From Deltaproteobacteria bacterium (GTDB taxonomy: Bacteria; Myxococcota_A; Polyangia; JAAYKL01), in NCBI GenBank assembly GCA_016936575.1, contig JAFGXQ010000078.1, positions 1 through 47,181 of the forward strand: 47,181 bases of DNA, in the 5' to 3' direction. Both the position numbers and the translations under genes were made by a program. Shown here piece after piece: positions 7,713 to 15,236 of this stretch. The stretch's first letter is position 1. Each line of letters opens with the position of its first letter. The notes below the pieces were generated by a model. That model did not search any database. It was not told the origin of the DNA and worked only from the letters and a program-made list of their open reading frames with translations.

Positions 7713-8848
7713 TGAATTTCTCGAATCTCATTTCTGCGACATTGGCCCAGGCGCCCATCCCGGCCGCAGACCCCCTCGGGTACCCGATGCCCGCCGTACT
7801 GTTGCAGCTTTTATCGTACCTGACACTGGCGCTTCATTTCATGGCGGTGAACTTCACACTGGGCGGACTCATCTACCTGATTTGGCTGAAAGTCCGCAAA
7901 GGAGATGACGGCGCGAAATCGTTTCTGGGGCTGAGTCTGCCCCTTGGTTTTTCATATCTGGTCACACTCGGCATACCGCCGCTATTGTTTGTGCAGGTAA
8001 TGTACGGCCAGATGTTCTACAGTTCATCTGTGATTATCGGCGCGGCGTGGATTCTGGTGGTTCCCCTGCTGATTCTCGCGTACGGCATGCTCTACCTGAA
8101 CAAGCTGAAAAAAGATTCCACAACTAATGCACAACTGATTGTACTGGGTGTCGCATTGCTCACCATGTTGTCGGTGGGTTTTATTTATGTGAACAATCTC
8201 ACGTTGTCGATGACCCCGGACACCTGGATGGAAAAATATGCGGCCACCCCCAGCGGCGCCAACCTCAACCTGTCTGAACCCACGCTGTTCGCCCGCTACG
8301 TGCTGTTTATGTCTCCCGCACTTGTTGTGGGCGGCGCAGCGCTGGTGCTGATGGGCATTTTCAGGTCAAAATGGCGAGGGAACAACTCCGGTGATGCCGC
8401 CGGTTCCCTCGGCATGAGAGGCCTGTTGCTGGGCCGGGTGATCACGGCCGCCGCAGCGGGCGCACTGATTGCCGTTTTACCGAAAAACCTGTTGAGTGAC
8501 ACGCTTGTGGGCGCGGGGCGGGTCCATCTGATTCTGGGCATTGCCCTGGCGCTGCTTTCCACCGCACTCCTCGTACTTGGCGCGAAGAAAAAGAACGGAC
8601 TGCTCGCCGTTGTCGGTACCGTCCTTCTGGTATTGGAAGCGGCCATGTTTGTGGTGGTTCGCGATATGCTGCGCCAGCAATATCTGGCGCCCCAGTTCAC
8701 CTTGTCAGACGTTTCTGTTCATGAACAATGGGGAATGTTTTCAATCTTCGCGGTCAGCATGGTCGCCGGGCTGGCCTTTTTGATTGTACTCACCGTCAAG
8801 GTGTCGAAAACCGCCATCGCCAAATACAAGGAAACCCACGCCGGATAA
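7712..8848 (+). CDS. second cytochrome bd-like membrane subunit (CydA-like paralogue)
   Basis: A 378-aa protein with about nine transmembrane helices. Its first helix contains H42-FMAVNFTLG, which matches the CydA helix-1 pattern H-F-x2-V-x2-T-L-G at every fixed position, so I read it as a divergent paralogue of the preceding subunit. The acidic residues expected in helix 3 are missing, and GIPPLLFVQVMYG stands in the equivalent place. It would take the position of CydB or of the archaeal A' subunit. Its ATG overlaps the stop of the upstream gene (TGATG), with AAGGAGG inside that gene, so translation is coupled. If it keeps only one haem ligand it may be structural. Family assignment rests on motif reading only. 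Confidence 0.6.
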   Translation: MNFSNLISATLAQAPIPAADPLGYPMPAVLLQLLSYLTLALHFMAVNFTLGGLIYLIWLKVRKGDDGAKSFLGLSLPLGFSYLVTLGIPPLLFVQVMYGQMFYSSSVIIGAAWILVVPLLILAYGMLYLNKLKKDSTTNAQLIVLGVALLTMLSVGFIYVNNLTLSMTPDTWMEKYAATPSGANLNLSEPTLFARYVLFMSPALVVGGAALVLMGIFRSKWRGNNSGDAAGSLGMRGLLLGRVITAAAAGALIAVLPKNLLSDTLVGAGRVHLILGIALALLSTALLVLGAKKKNGLLAVVGTVLLVLEAAMFVVVRDMLRQQYLAPQFTLSDVSVHEQWGMFSIFAVSMVAGLAFLIVLTVKVSKTAIAKYKETHAG

Positions 8849-8940
8849 CCGGTTTTCGATTTCTTGCCTCGTCCTCTTTATCAGCTACATTTATGGAATC
8901 ACTGAAAAAATGTGAATTCATTGCCGAAAGAGGAGTGCAA

Positions 8941-9807
8941 ATGAAACGAGGTACAATGGTTGGAATCGCCTTGCTTGTGGCCATGACGATTGGGCGACAA
9001 GGCGCTGCAGATCAGTTTTCTGCTGAAATTGAAGCCCAGATAACGGGAACAGACAACACCAAAAAGTCTTCTGCCTCAAACACCGATGCGAGTGAGACCG
9101 CCACAGACGAAGACGGCTTTTTATCTGAAGAAAAGAAAAAAACCGACGAAGTGAACACCCCGTTCTGGCTGGCCATCGGGCCGCAGCTGGGAATGGGACC
9201 CAATATTCTGTTTCCACCCAAAAATGCAAGTAACGTGGGCACCACCGATGCAGCGCCGTTTGAAGACGGCGGCGGCGGCATCGGCGGCGGCGGCGGCGCT
9301 CTCATTGCCACCAGATTCAAACAGGGTAAACTGGGGTTGGATTTGGGGATTTTCGCCGAGCGAAATCAGACGCGTACCAATATGACAGTGAATGGATACA
9401 ACAATAATAAGTTCATCTACAAATACTCCATCGTGCGTATGCCCCTGCTGTTCAAATTATATCGATTGAAAGAATTACAGCGTTTCAGTCTGGGCATCGG
9501 CCCCGAATTGATTGTGGGGTTGGACAGCACAAAGGGTGAAATACATTCCGACGAAGTGCTGCAAACCGTATTGCGGGTTGAGCCGCAAATCGATTTGGCC
9601 GGGGCGGTGGATTTGGGCTGGGCGATAAAGTTCAATAAATGGCTGGTGGGGCTTGATTTAAAAATCACCTACAATATAACAGGACCACGGGAGTACAGCG
9701 ACCGCGTGTATGAAGCAAGCGGCGGATTCGAAGTGGTGGCTTCTCATTCGCTGGACGCTCGTATTCTGGTAAACATGATGTACGAAATCGGTTTGGGGGC
9801 AGACTGA
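8941..9807 (+). CDS. outer-membrane beta-barrel protein
   Basis: A 288-aa exported protein. The signal peptide is MKRGTMVGIALLVAMTI... with probable cleavage after GAA. It is followed by a Ser/Thr/Asp-rich linker (about 30-65), and a glycine-rich stretch near residue 115 is encoded by a GGC-rich run (about 9268-9300). The rest alternates hydrophobic and polar residues in amphipathic strands (KLGLDLGIFAE, FKLYRLKELQRFSLGIGPELIVGL, AGAVDLGWAIKFNKWLVGLDLKITYNI), as in small outer-membrane barrel families. Longer in-frame starts exist upstream, but the ATG at 8941 follows AGAGGAG and opens a proper signal peptide. The response regulator follows 8 nt later, so they may be co-transcribed. Function unknown. 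Confidence 0.7.
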   Translation: MKRGTMVGIALLVAMTIGRQGAADQFSAEIEAQITGTDNTKKSSASNTDASETATDEDGFLSEEKKKTDEVNTPFWLAIGPQLGMGPNILFPPKNASNVGTTDAAPFEDGGGGIGGGGGALIATRFKQGKLGLDLGIFAERNQTRTNMTVNGYNNNKFIYKYSIVRMPLLFKLYRLKELQRFSLGIGPELIVGLDSTKGEIHSDEVLQTVLRVEPQIDLAGAVDLGWAIKFNKWLVGLDLKITYNITGPREYSDRVYEASGGFEVVASHSLDARILVNMMYEIGLGAD

Positions 9808-9815
9808 GAGATGGC

Positions 9816-10196
9816 ATGACAAAGTACAACGCCTTGATAGTGGAAGATTCCCAGTTGATGAGACACCTGCTCGCGGTGAGTGTGTCAAGGCTGAAAGACA
9901 TTTCGTTTGATGAGGCCGATGACGGCCTCGCCGCGATAAAGCTGCTGTCCGTAAAACAGTACGACATCATTATCGCCGACATCAACATGCCCGTAATGGA
10001 TGGGTTGAAACTGGTGAAACATGTTCGCCAGGACGCGCGCCATAAAGACATTCCCGTGATTATCGTTTCCACCGAAGGCGACGCCGACGACGTACAGCGG
10101 GCCCGTCAACTGGGCGTACAGGCCTATCTCACCAAACCCATCACCGGCAGCGAAATCACTGAAACCATCGAAGAACTGCTGCGATTGAACCGGTAG
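9816..10196 (+). CDS. CheY-like single-domain response regulator
   Basis: A 126-aa protein consisting only of a receiver domain. The acidic pair lies in VEDSQ, phospho-acceptor D55 in IADINMPVMDG, the conserved Ser/Thr in IVST, and the conserved lysine in LTKPI. With no output domain it should act by protein-protein contact, as in chemotaxis or phosphorelays. No chemotaxis gene is nearby. It follows the barrel gene closely and may be carried on its transcript; the two hybrid kinases in this window are candidate partners, but nothing in the sequence links them. Confidence 0.92.
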   Translation: MTKYNALIVEDSQLMRHLLAVSVSRLKDISFDEADDGLAAIKLLSVKQYDIIIADINMPVMDGLKLVKHVRQDARHKDIPVIIVSTEGDADDVQRARQLGVQAYLTKPITGSEITETIEELLRLNR

Positions 10197-10403
10197 CCGA
10201 CTCAAAGAAATAACAGCAGCCGCACAATCTTCTCGAATTTTGAACTCGTTGCGGACTTGCGCCGCTCGCTATTCCCTGCGATTCCTGCACGCCGGCCACG
10301 AAATATCGAAAAAATAATAATTCGTATGAAAAACTTGTTTCAATACAAAATGATAAATGGTATGATCAGATTATAGAAATCCAGACAGGTCCTTTCATGT
10401 ATT

Positions 10404-10637
10404 TATGCGCACTATCAAACCGAAGGCGCAGCCATTGACGCAGCAAGAGACTGCTATCTCAACTCTTTGGGTCTTGACGTTCTGCGGTTTTCTAACTTTG
10501 AGGTGCTCCAAAACATGGAGGGTGTTCCCACTGTCATTTTTCAGAAGATCGAAGCAGCATCCCACCAGAACAAGACAAAATCCCCCAGCCCCCTTTTTCA
10601 AAGGAGCAGCACAATTCACCCGTCACAGTATGATTGA
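10404..10637 (+). pseudogene. remnant of a DUF559 (restriction-endonuclease-like) gene
   Basis: An open frame without a start codon reads YAHYQTEGAAIDAARDCYL, then NSLGLDVLRFSNFEVLQNMEGV, then VIFQKIEAA and a polar tail, ending in TGA. This matches the C-terminal half of DUF559 proteins (pattern DGxQHY...RDxYLxxxGxxVLRFxNxEVxxNxEGV). The N-terminal part with the first catalytic residues is missing, and the preceding 200 bp (10197-10403) is AT-rich with no recognisable gene. The tail (KSPSPLFQ) comes from a CCCCCAGCCCCCTTTTTC stretch like a terminator-type repeat. The fragment ends 5 bp from the stop of the leftward lipoprotein gene. It is most likely decayed and not expressed. Confidence 0.7.
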
Positions 10638-10641
10638 CGGA

Positions 10642-11820
10642 CTACTCGGCGGGAGGATGAATCAAATGCACGGCAGCCCATTTTCCACTCGGCGCGCTGC
10701 ATTGGGGAGAACAGTACGACAAGTCGAACAAAAAGGTGTTTGTGGCCGCATGAAAATACACCTGACGAATTCTCGCATGGGTCGAACATATTTTATTGTC
10801 GGATTTGCCCCATTGATCAACACTGCCGGTAAACGCTGCGGATTTGTCAGCGTTTAAAATTGTAAGAGACGGAAATGTATATGCAATGTGTTTTCCCGCC
10901 GCTTCAAGAATCTGAGGCGTTTCGCACTGTTTATTCGCAGACTGATCTTTCACCATGTCGACAGCCGGAATTCGATCCCACTCTTTTGACAGCATCGAGA
11001 TATTGAAATATCGAATTCGATTTTCAACCATCGTGGTCACATCGCGGACCCTCAATTTCCCGGAGTAAAATCGTACGGATTCACTTTCAAACCAGATTCG
11101 CTGGCCGTGTATCCGATCACCGGAGGCAACATCGAGGGTGTGCATGGTTACCGCAACCGGTTGCTGATCGCGATTGTATTCTATCCTGGCCCCGACAATT
11201 CGGCTGCCATCCTTTGAAATCGCCGGAAGCCCGGGGAACGAAAACTGCAATTCCTTTTTCTCCAACGCGGCCTCATCCAGCGAAATCCACCTGGATGCTG
11301 CCAGTGCCGCTTCCAATTGCTTTGCCGGCCGGGTCACCAATTGTGTGAATTCACTATTTTGCTTCAGCGGCTCCCACATGGGGTCATCTTGCGCCTTGGC
11401 CAGCATGACGAAGCAATCTTTGCAGGAAGGTGCATCCTGAAACTGGCGTAAAACCGCAATCGCATCTTTCTGTTTTCCGCTCAACAACAATTCGACCGCC
11501 AGATTATACCGAATATTCTGATTTCCCGGATGTAACTTCAACGCAGAAATCAGCGTTTCAATGGATTTCTGATGCTCACCCTGTGCGCGAAATCGCATTG
11601 CCGCTGAATTGCTTCGAAGCGCCTGCATTTTTTTTAATCCGTCCACGTCCTCGGTCACATTCAGAGGAGGGAGTTGTTTCAACACATCGACTTTGTCGTT
11701 CTGCTTATCAGGCGTCGCGGCAACCGGTTTCACTTGGGTCTGCTTCGACGCTTTCTGTTCCGGCGAGCACCCCACAACAGCCAAAATAAAAAAACAGTAG
11801 AAAAGAACATTCTTTTTCAT
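10642..11820 (-). CDS. TPR-containing lipoprotein
   Basis: A 392-aa exported protein with a signal peptide ending in the lipobox AVVGC, then a Lys/Gln-rich linker. Residues of roughly 75-165 form two or three TPR-like helical pairs (QGEHQKSIETLISALKLHP, then NIRYNLAVELLLSGKQKDAI), followed by a Cys-containing stretch (APSCKDC). The C-terminal ~220 residues are mixed alpha/beta with several Cys and no family I recognise. GGAG lies just upstream of the ATG (AAGGAGCGTGACATG). A nonamer repeat array separates it from the co-directional HEAT lipoprotein gene upstream. It could be a periplasmic scaffold or a calcium/WD-like propeller; there is no direct evidence. Confidence 0.75.
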   Translation of the reverse strand: MKKNVLFYCFFILAVVGCSPEQKASKQTQVKPVAATPDKQNDKVDVLKQLPPLNVTEDVDGLKKMQALRSNSAAMRFRAQGEHQKSIETLISALKLHPGNQNIRYNLAVELLLSGKQKDAIAVLRQFQDAPSCKDCFVMLAKAQDDPMWEPLKQNSEFTQLVTRPAKQLEAALAASRWISLDEAALEKKELQFSFPGLPAISKDGSRIVGARIEYNRDQQPVAVTMHTLDVASGDRIHGQRIWFESESVRFYSGKLRVRDVTTMVENRIRYFNISMLSKEWDRIPAVDMVKDQSANKQCETPQILEAAGKHIAYTFPSLTILNADKSAAFTGSVDQWGKSDNKICSTHARIRQVYFHAATNTFLFDLSYCSPQCSAPSGKWAAVHLIHPPAE

Positions 11821-11832
11821 GTCACGCTCCTT

Positions 11833-11983
11833 ACCATAGGACCCATAGGACTTATAAGACCTATACCATAAGACCCATAGGACTCATAAGACCTATACCA
11901 TAAGACCCATAGGACTTATAAGACCTATACCATAAGACCTATAGGACCTATACCATAAGACCTATAGGACTTATAAGACTTAT
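11833..11983 (-). repeat. nonamer tandem array, copy 1
   Basis: Read on the minus strand the array is built of 9-bp units of the form RGGTCNTAT/AAGTCNTAT, punctuated by GGTAT. On the plus strand a 32-bp super-unit (ATAAGACCC + ATAGGACTT + ATAAGACCT + ATACC) is seen about three times, with a shortened 23-bp version. It starts at the TAA stop of the HEAT lipoprotein gene (the stop is part of the first unit) and runs to within about 13 bp of the next gene. It contains CTTATAAG and CCTATAGG self-complementary cores. Confidence 0.9.
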
Positions 11984-13818
11984 TTTCGTCCGCGGTTACG
12001 GACGTGACCGATGAATGATTCAAGTTCGCGGGCACGATCTTTATATGTGGATTGACGGGCGAAATCGGCGTAGACCTCTTTGATTCTGGCTTCCAATTTT
12101 TCACCGCCCTGGGGAGTCAACTCATCCAGCGCACGAATCGCTGCGGTCAACGCTACTTTGGAGGGATTGTTCAAGTTTTCGATTAACGCATCAACCACTT
12201 TCTGCCGTACACTCTGATTATCGCGACCAATACGATGCGCCGTGAGAATTGCGCGTTCAATATTTTTATTGGTGTGGTCACTGACGACTTTGAGATAGCA
12301 ATCGATATTCTCGCCGCATTCCTCGCCGAACTTAATGCGATCTTTATACCCTTCAATACGTTTAATCATGACTTCGCATTCGTTGCGAACCTGTTTCTCT
12401 TCTTCTTCAGAACCTTCTCCCTGAAGACGCTCTTTTACGATCTTATCGCAATCAATCTTTTTAATGGCTTTATCCATGGGCTTGTAGAAATCCTTACCGC
12501 ACATGGTCGAAGCATTGTAGAACAGCTTATCACGCAAAGAGTCATCGGCCTCAGCAACTGCTTTGAGCATGACCGGACAGGCCTGACTGGGAAGGTTCAA
12601 CAAAGCCATGGCCCGGAAATATCCGACCGCTTCTTCGAGCGGAATCTCCAATTTGCTGCCTTTGAATTTCAGACGCTTCACCAACTCTTCCATAATCTGC
12701 GTCTGGCCCATTTCGGCCAGCGCTACCGCCGCCCAGTTGCGACGCATCTCCGCCCATCCGTTCGCGTCTTCCATCTGCACCTGCAGTTCGAGTGTCATGG
12801 TTTTCTTGTCGAGATCATCGGGCTCCAGGTGATTGAACTCGCTCATTAAGAAACCCACCGCATCTTTGGACGGATAGTTCAACATACCGAGGAATGTGGC
12901 TGCCTGCTGGATGAACCAAAGGGGATTCTTCATCAACGGGTCAGACTGCAATTCTTTTTCGTAGGCTTTGTTGAACGCGGCGTCCTGCCCCTTGGCAAAG
13001 GCGAGAATACCTTTTACTACCGCATCGCGGTCATGAATCTGCTGCAGTGACGCGAACGCAATGGTTCCAAGCGCGATGGGCTGACGAACACCTTTGGCCG
13101 CAATTCCCCGAATCAGACAGGGAACCGCCGCCGCATCACCGATACGTCCCAGCGCCTTCATCGACTTCATATTCAGTCGGAGTTCCTGGAGGGTATCGGG
13201 TGTGTCGGTGATTTCAATCAGCGCGGCAACCACCTGCTGCGACTGGGGTGACTGAGGATGTTCAACCAGAATGGCGGATACCGCCGAAATGAACGCCTGT
13301 ATGATTTCGTTTTCGGCATCGGTGAATGGAGCGCCCTGTCGAGAAATTCGGGCGCTTTTCACTTTGTCCCAGGCTTTGAGTAACGCAGGAAGCGCCTCTG
13401 CCACTTTCTGACGCTGCACGGCGTTGGCGGCTACAGAGAACATTTTCGAATCTGAGGTTTTCTCAAGCGTCAGGCCATCAATAAACACATTTACCGCACG
13501 GGAATCGTTCATCTGAGCGAGCAGCTCGACGATAATCTTGCGGTTCGCGGGATCCCTTGGAAAGTCGTTATATGCTTTCACCAACCCCGGCACCAGCACA
13601 TCGGTGACCTCTTTCACCTTGGCATTTTCGAGGTCATTGCCGTTTTCCTGCATGGTTTGGTTGAAAATGTCCTGAATGTTTTTCAGGGCTTTTTCCCGCC
13701 ATGGGCGATCATAGAGCATATCGATGTTGTATTCCGGATCGGTTTCATCCCGACATCCAATTACAAATGTCGATGCAATCATTACAAAGAGTAACAAAAG
13801 AATAGGGATGCGCTTCAT
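11980..13818 (-). CDS. HEAT-repeat-like lipoprotein
   Basis: A 612-aa exported lipoprotein: MKRIPILLLLFVMIA then lipobox VIGC. The mature protein is alpha-helical with repeated helix pairs in the style of HEAT/ARM repeats (VPGLVKAYNDFPRDPANRKI, LGRIGDAAAVPCLIRGIA, LPSQACPVMLKAVAEA, DALIENLNNPSKVALTAAIR). Several Cys occur in the C-terminal third (CGKDF, CDKI, NECEVM, CGENIDC). An in-frame ATG 90 nt upstream exists; I chose the internal ATG because it gives a clean signal peptide and follows AGGTG. It probably acts as a periplasmic protein-binding scaffold. The TPR lipoprotein lies downstream in the same direction, separated by a repeat array. Confidence 0.8.
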   Translation of the reverse strand: MKRIPILLLLFVMIASTFVIGCRDETDPEYNIDMLYDRPWREKALKNIQDIFNQTMQENGNDLENAKVKEVTDVLVPGLVKAYNDFPRDPANRKIIVELLAQMNDSRAVNVFIDGLTLEKTSDSKMFSVAANAVQRQKVAEALPALLKAWDKVKSARISRQGAPFTDAENEIIQAFISAVSAILVEHPQSPQSQQVVAALIEITDTPDTLQELRLNMKSMKALGRIGDAAAVPCLIRGIAAKGVRQPIALGTIAFASLQQIHDRDAVVKGILAFAKGQDAAFNKAYEKELQSDPLMKNPLWFIQQAATFLGMLNYPSKDAVGFLMSEFNHLEPDDLDKKTMTLELQVQMEDANGWAEMRRNWAAVALAEMGQTQIMEELVKRLKFKGSKLEIPLEEAVGYFRAMALLNLPSQACPVMLKAVAEADDSLRDKLFYNASTMCGKDFYKPMDKAIKKIDCDKIVKERLQGEGSEEEEKQVRNECEVMIKRIEGYKDRIKFGEECGENIDCYLKVVSDHTNKNIERAILTAHRIGRDNQSVRQKVVDALIENLNNPSKVALTAAIRALDELTPQGGEKLEARIKEVYADFARQSTYKDRARELESFIGHVRNRGRK

Positions 13819-13890
13819 GAAAACACCTGCGTCTTTCTGCGCCAAACTGCGCGAATTGTTTTCGCTACTTTTCTTAAAATTCCTTAAAAA

Positions 13891-13902
13891 AAACAATTGT
13901 TT
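13891..13902. promoter_or_regulatory. 12-bp perfect palindrome in a divergent intergenic region
   Basis: AAACAATTGTTT lies between the leftward HEAT lipoprotein gene and the rightward rsfS gene. It is close to a possible rightward promoter, so it is a candidate operator for one or both genes. AT-rich palindromes of this length can arise by chance. Confidence 0.3.
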
Positions 13903-13931
13903 GTCCAAAATAAACGAGGCGCCAGTATAAT
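13901..13931 (+). promoter_or_regulatory. possible sigma70-type promoter for rsfS-rlmH
   Basis: A perfect TATAAT (13926-13931) is preceded by TTGTCC (13901-13906) with a 19-bp spacer, longer than ideal. It is the best promoter-like match before rsfS and would leave a 5' leader of about 145 nt. Confidence 0.3.
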
Positions 13932-14085
13932 TTGAAGTAGTTTAAGTGTCAAGGAACCCGACGGGGTGTTTTAATAATAATGAATTTTATATTCGCAAAA
14001 CGATGAAACGAAATCCTTGTCAAGCGGACCCAAAATATCATAATGGAAGGTGGAAACGTTTTACCCTTTTTATGAGAGGAACATT

Positions 14086-14454
14086 TTGGAACCCAAACAA
14101 CTCGCATTGGAAATCGCTAAATCGGCCTTGGATAAACATGCCGAAGCACTTGAAATAATTAATGTTACCGGAAAATCTTCGTACGCAGATTTCATCATCA
14201 TCTGTTCCGGTCGCTCCACCCGCCAAGTGGAAGCCATCATCGACGGCGTGCAGGGGGAACTGAAAAAGCAGAAAGTCCACCCCATGGGAATCGAAGGACG
14301 TCAGTATTGCCAATGGGTTCTGCTCGACTACGGCGACGTGATCTTTCACGTGTTTGAAGATGATAAACGGGGTTTTTACGATCTGGACGGATTATGGATA
14401 GATGCTGAACGCGTTCCTCCGCCCGTTTCCACCCCCATGACTTCCGCCAAATAA
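14086..14454 (+). CDS. rsfS: ribosomal silencing factor RsfS (iojap family)
   Basis: RsfS binds ribosomal protein uL14 and blocks joining of the 30S and 50S subunits under nutrient limitation. The 122-aa protein has the family hallmarks: an N-terminal helix (LALEIAKSALDKHAEAL), then DFIIICSG, STRQVEAIIDGV, then GRQYCQWVLLDYGDVIFHVF. An ATG lies 36 nt upstream in frame, but the TTG start at 14086 follows GAGAGGA at a good distance and matches the usual N-terminus of the family. The rlmH gene follows after 8 nt, the common rsfS-rlmH order, so both are probably translated from one mRNA. Confidence 0.95.
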   Translation: MEPKQLALEIAKSALDKHAEALEIINVTGKSSYADFIIICSGRSTRQVEAIIDGVQGELKKQKVHPMGIEGRQYCQWVLLDYGDVIFHVFEDDKRGFYDLDGLWIDAERVPPPVSTPMTSAK

Positions 14455-14462
14455 CGTATAAC

Positions 14463-14903
14463 TTGAAACTCATTATTCTCAGCGAAGGTCGTGAAAAGGC
14501 GGATCCCGCCGCCCCGATGGTTGCCGACTATTTCAAACGACTGAAAAAATTCGCGGATGTCGAAGATCAGGTGCTTCGACCCGGGGCCAAAATCGACCTT
14601 ACTGCCAAAGTGACGCAACAACAGGACAAAGGTTCATTCATTGTGGCAATGGACGAACGGGGAAAAGAATATACCTCCCGCCAATTTTCCAATCAGCTGA
14701 CCCAATGGATTGAAACCGCCCCGTCGAGTATCACATTTGTCATCGGCGGTGCGGAGGGGCTTCCCTCCGAAATCAAATCCATTGCAAAATCAACCTTCGC
14801 ATTATCAAAAATGACTCTCCCCCACAGATTCGCACGGCTTTTGCTGATGGAACAGTTGTACCGGGCGTTCTGCATTCAAAAAAATATTCCGTATCACAAA
14901 TAA
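14463..14903 (+). CDS. rlmH: 23S rRNA (pseudouridine1915-N3)-methyltransferase RlmH
   Basis: RlmH is a SPOUT methyltransferase that uses S-adenosylmethionine to methylate pseudouridine 1915 in helix 69 of 23S rRNA. The 146-aa protein (family about 155) shows FVIGGAEGLP in the knotted cofactor site, LSKMTLPHRFARLLLMEQLYRAF and the terminal PYHK, all typical. The start appears to be TTG, giving MKLIILSEGREK, which fits the family's N-terminal beta strand. No good Shine-Dalgarno is visible, suggesting translational coupling to rsfS, whose stop is 8 nt upstream. Confidence 0.95.
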   Translation: MKLIILSEGREKADPAAPMVADYFKRLKKFADVEDQVLRPGAKIDLTAKVTQQQDKGSFIVAMDERGKEYTSRQFSNQLTQWIETAPSSITFVIGGAEGLPSEIKSIAKSTFALSKMTLPHRFARLLLMEQLYRAFCIQKNIPYHK

Positions 14904-14975
14904 CGCCGGTGATGGGACACGCGTTTCGCCCAGATAGATCTGGTATAAAAGCAAAAATATGTCATAGTATCACCT

Positions 14976-15203
14976 ATGGACATCACAAATCGTACCTGGA
15001 TGGTGAAAACGAACAAAGGCGAGACCCAGGGACCGTTTCCCGAAGATCAATTTCAGGAGCGACTGCGCGCCGGAGAGATTCCATTCTATTACTATTTGAA
15101 AAGCAGCGAGATGGACGACTGGCAACCGCTGTTGGACGTAATCAGTTCTGACGACAGCTTTCGCCGCCCATCCACCATGCCGCCACCTGAACCCAAAAAC
15201 TAG
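14976..15203 (+). CDS. GYF_2-domain mini-protein
   Basis: A 75-aa protein that is essentially one GYF_2-type domain: an N-terminal strand RTWMVKT, then GETQGPFPEDQFQERLRAGEIPFYYYL, then DDWQPLL, with a proline-rich tail (MPPPEPK). GYF_2 domains usually occur as modules in larger membrane or kinase-associated proteins and are thought to bind proline-rich peptides. A stand-alone version is small but plausible. It lies 72 nt after rlmH and 33 nt before the metallo-hydrolase gene, on the same strand, with no clear Shine-Dalgarno. Confidence 0.7.
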   Translation: MDITNRTWMVKTNKGETQGPFPEDQFQERLRAGEIPFYYYLKSSEMDDWQPLLDVISSDDSFRRPSTMPPPEPKN

Positions 15204-15236
15204 AAACCTTCACCCTTACCCGACAATAGGTTCCAT

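Noticed and set aside
8728..8940. Longer N-terminus of the beta-barrel protein
   Set aside because: The upstream part overlaps the bd-like gene; the internal ATG has a Shine-Dalgarno and begins a signal peptide.
10405..10857. 150-codon plus-strand frame overlapping the DUF559 remnant and the 3' end of the TPR lipoprotein
   Set aside because: The DUF559 similarity is in another frame, and the second half is antisense to a supported gene.
11833..11983. CRISPR array
   Set aside because: The repeat has no unique spacers of constant length between identical repeats; it is a tandem of 9-bp units with a 5-bp punctuation, and no cas genes are present.
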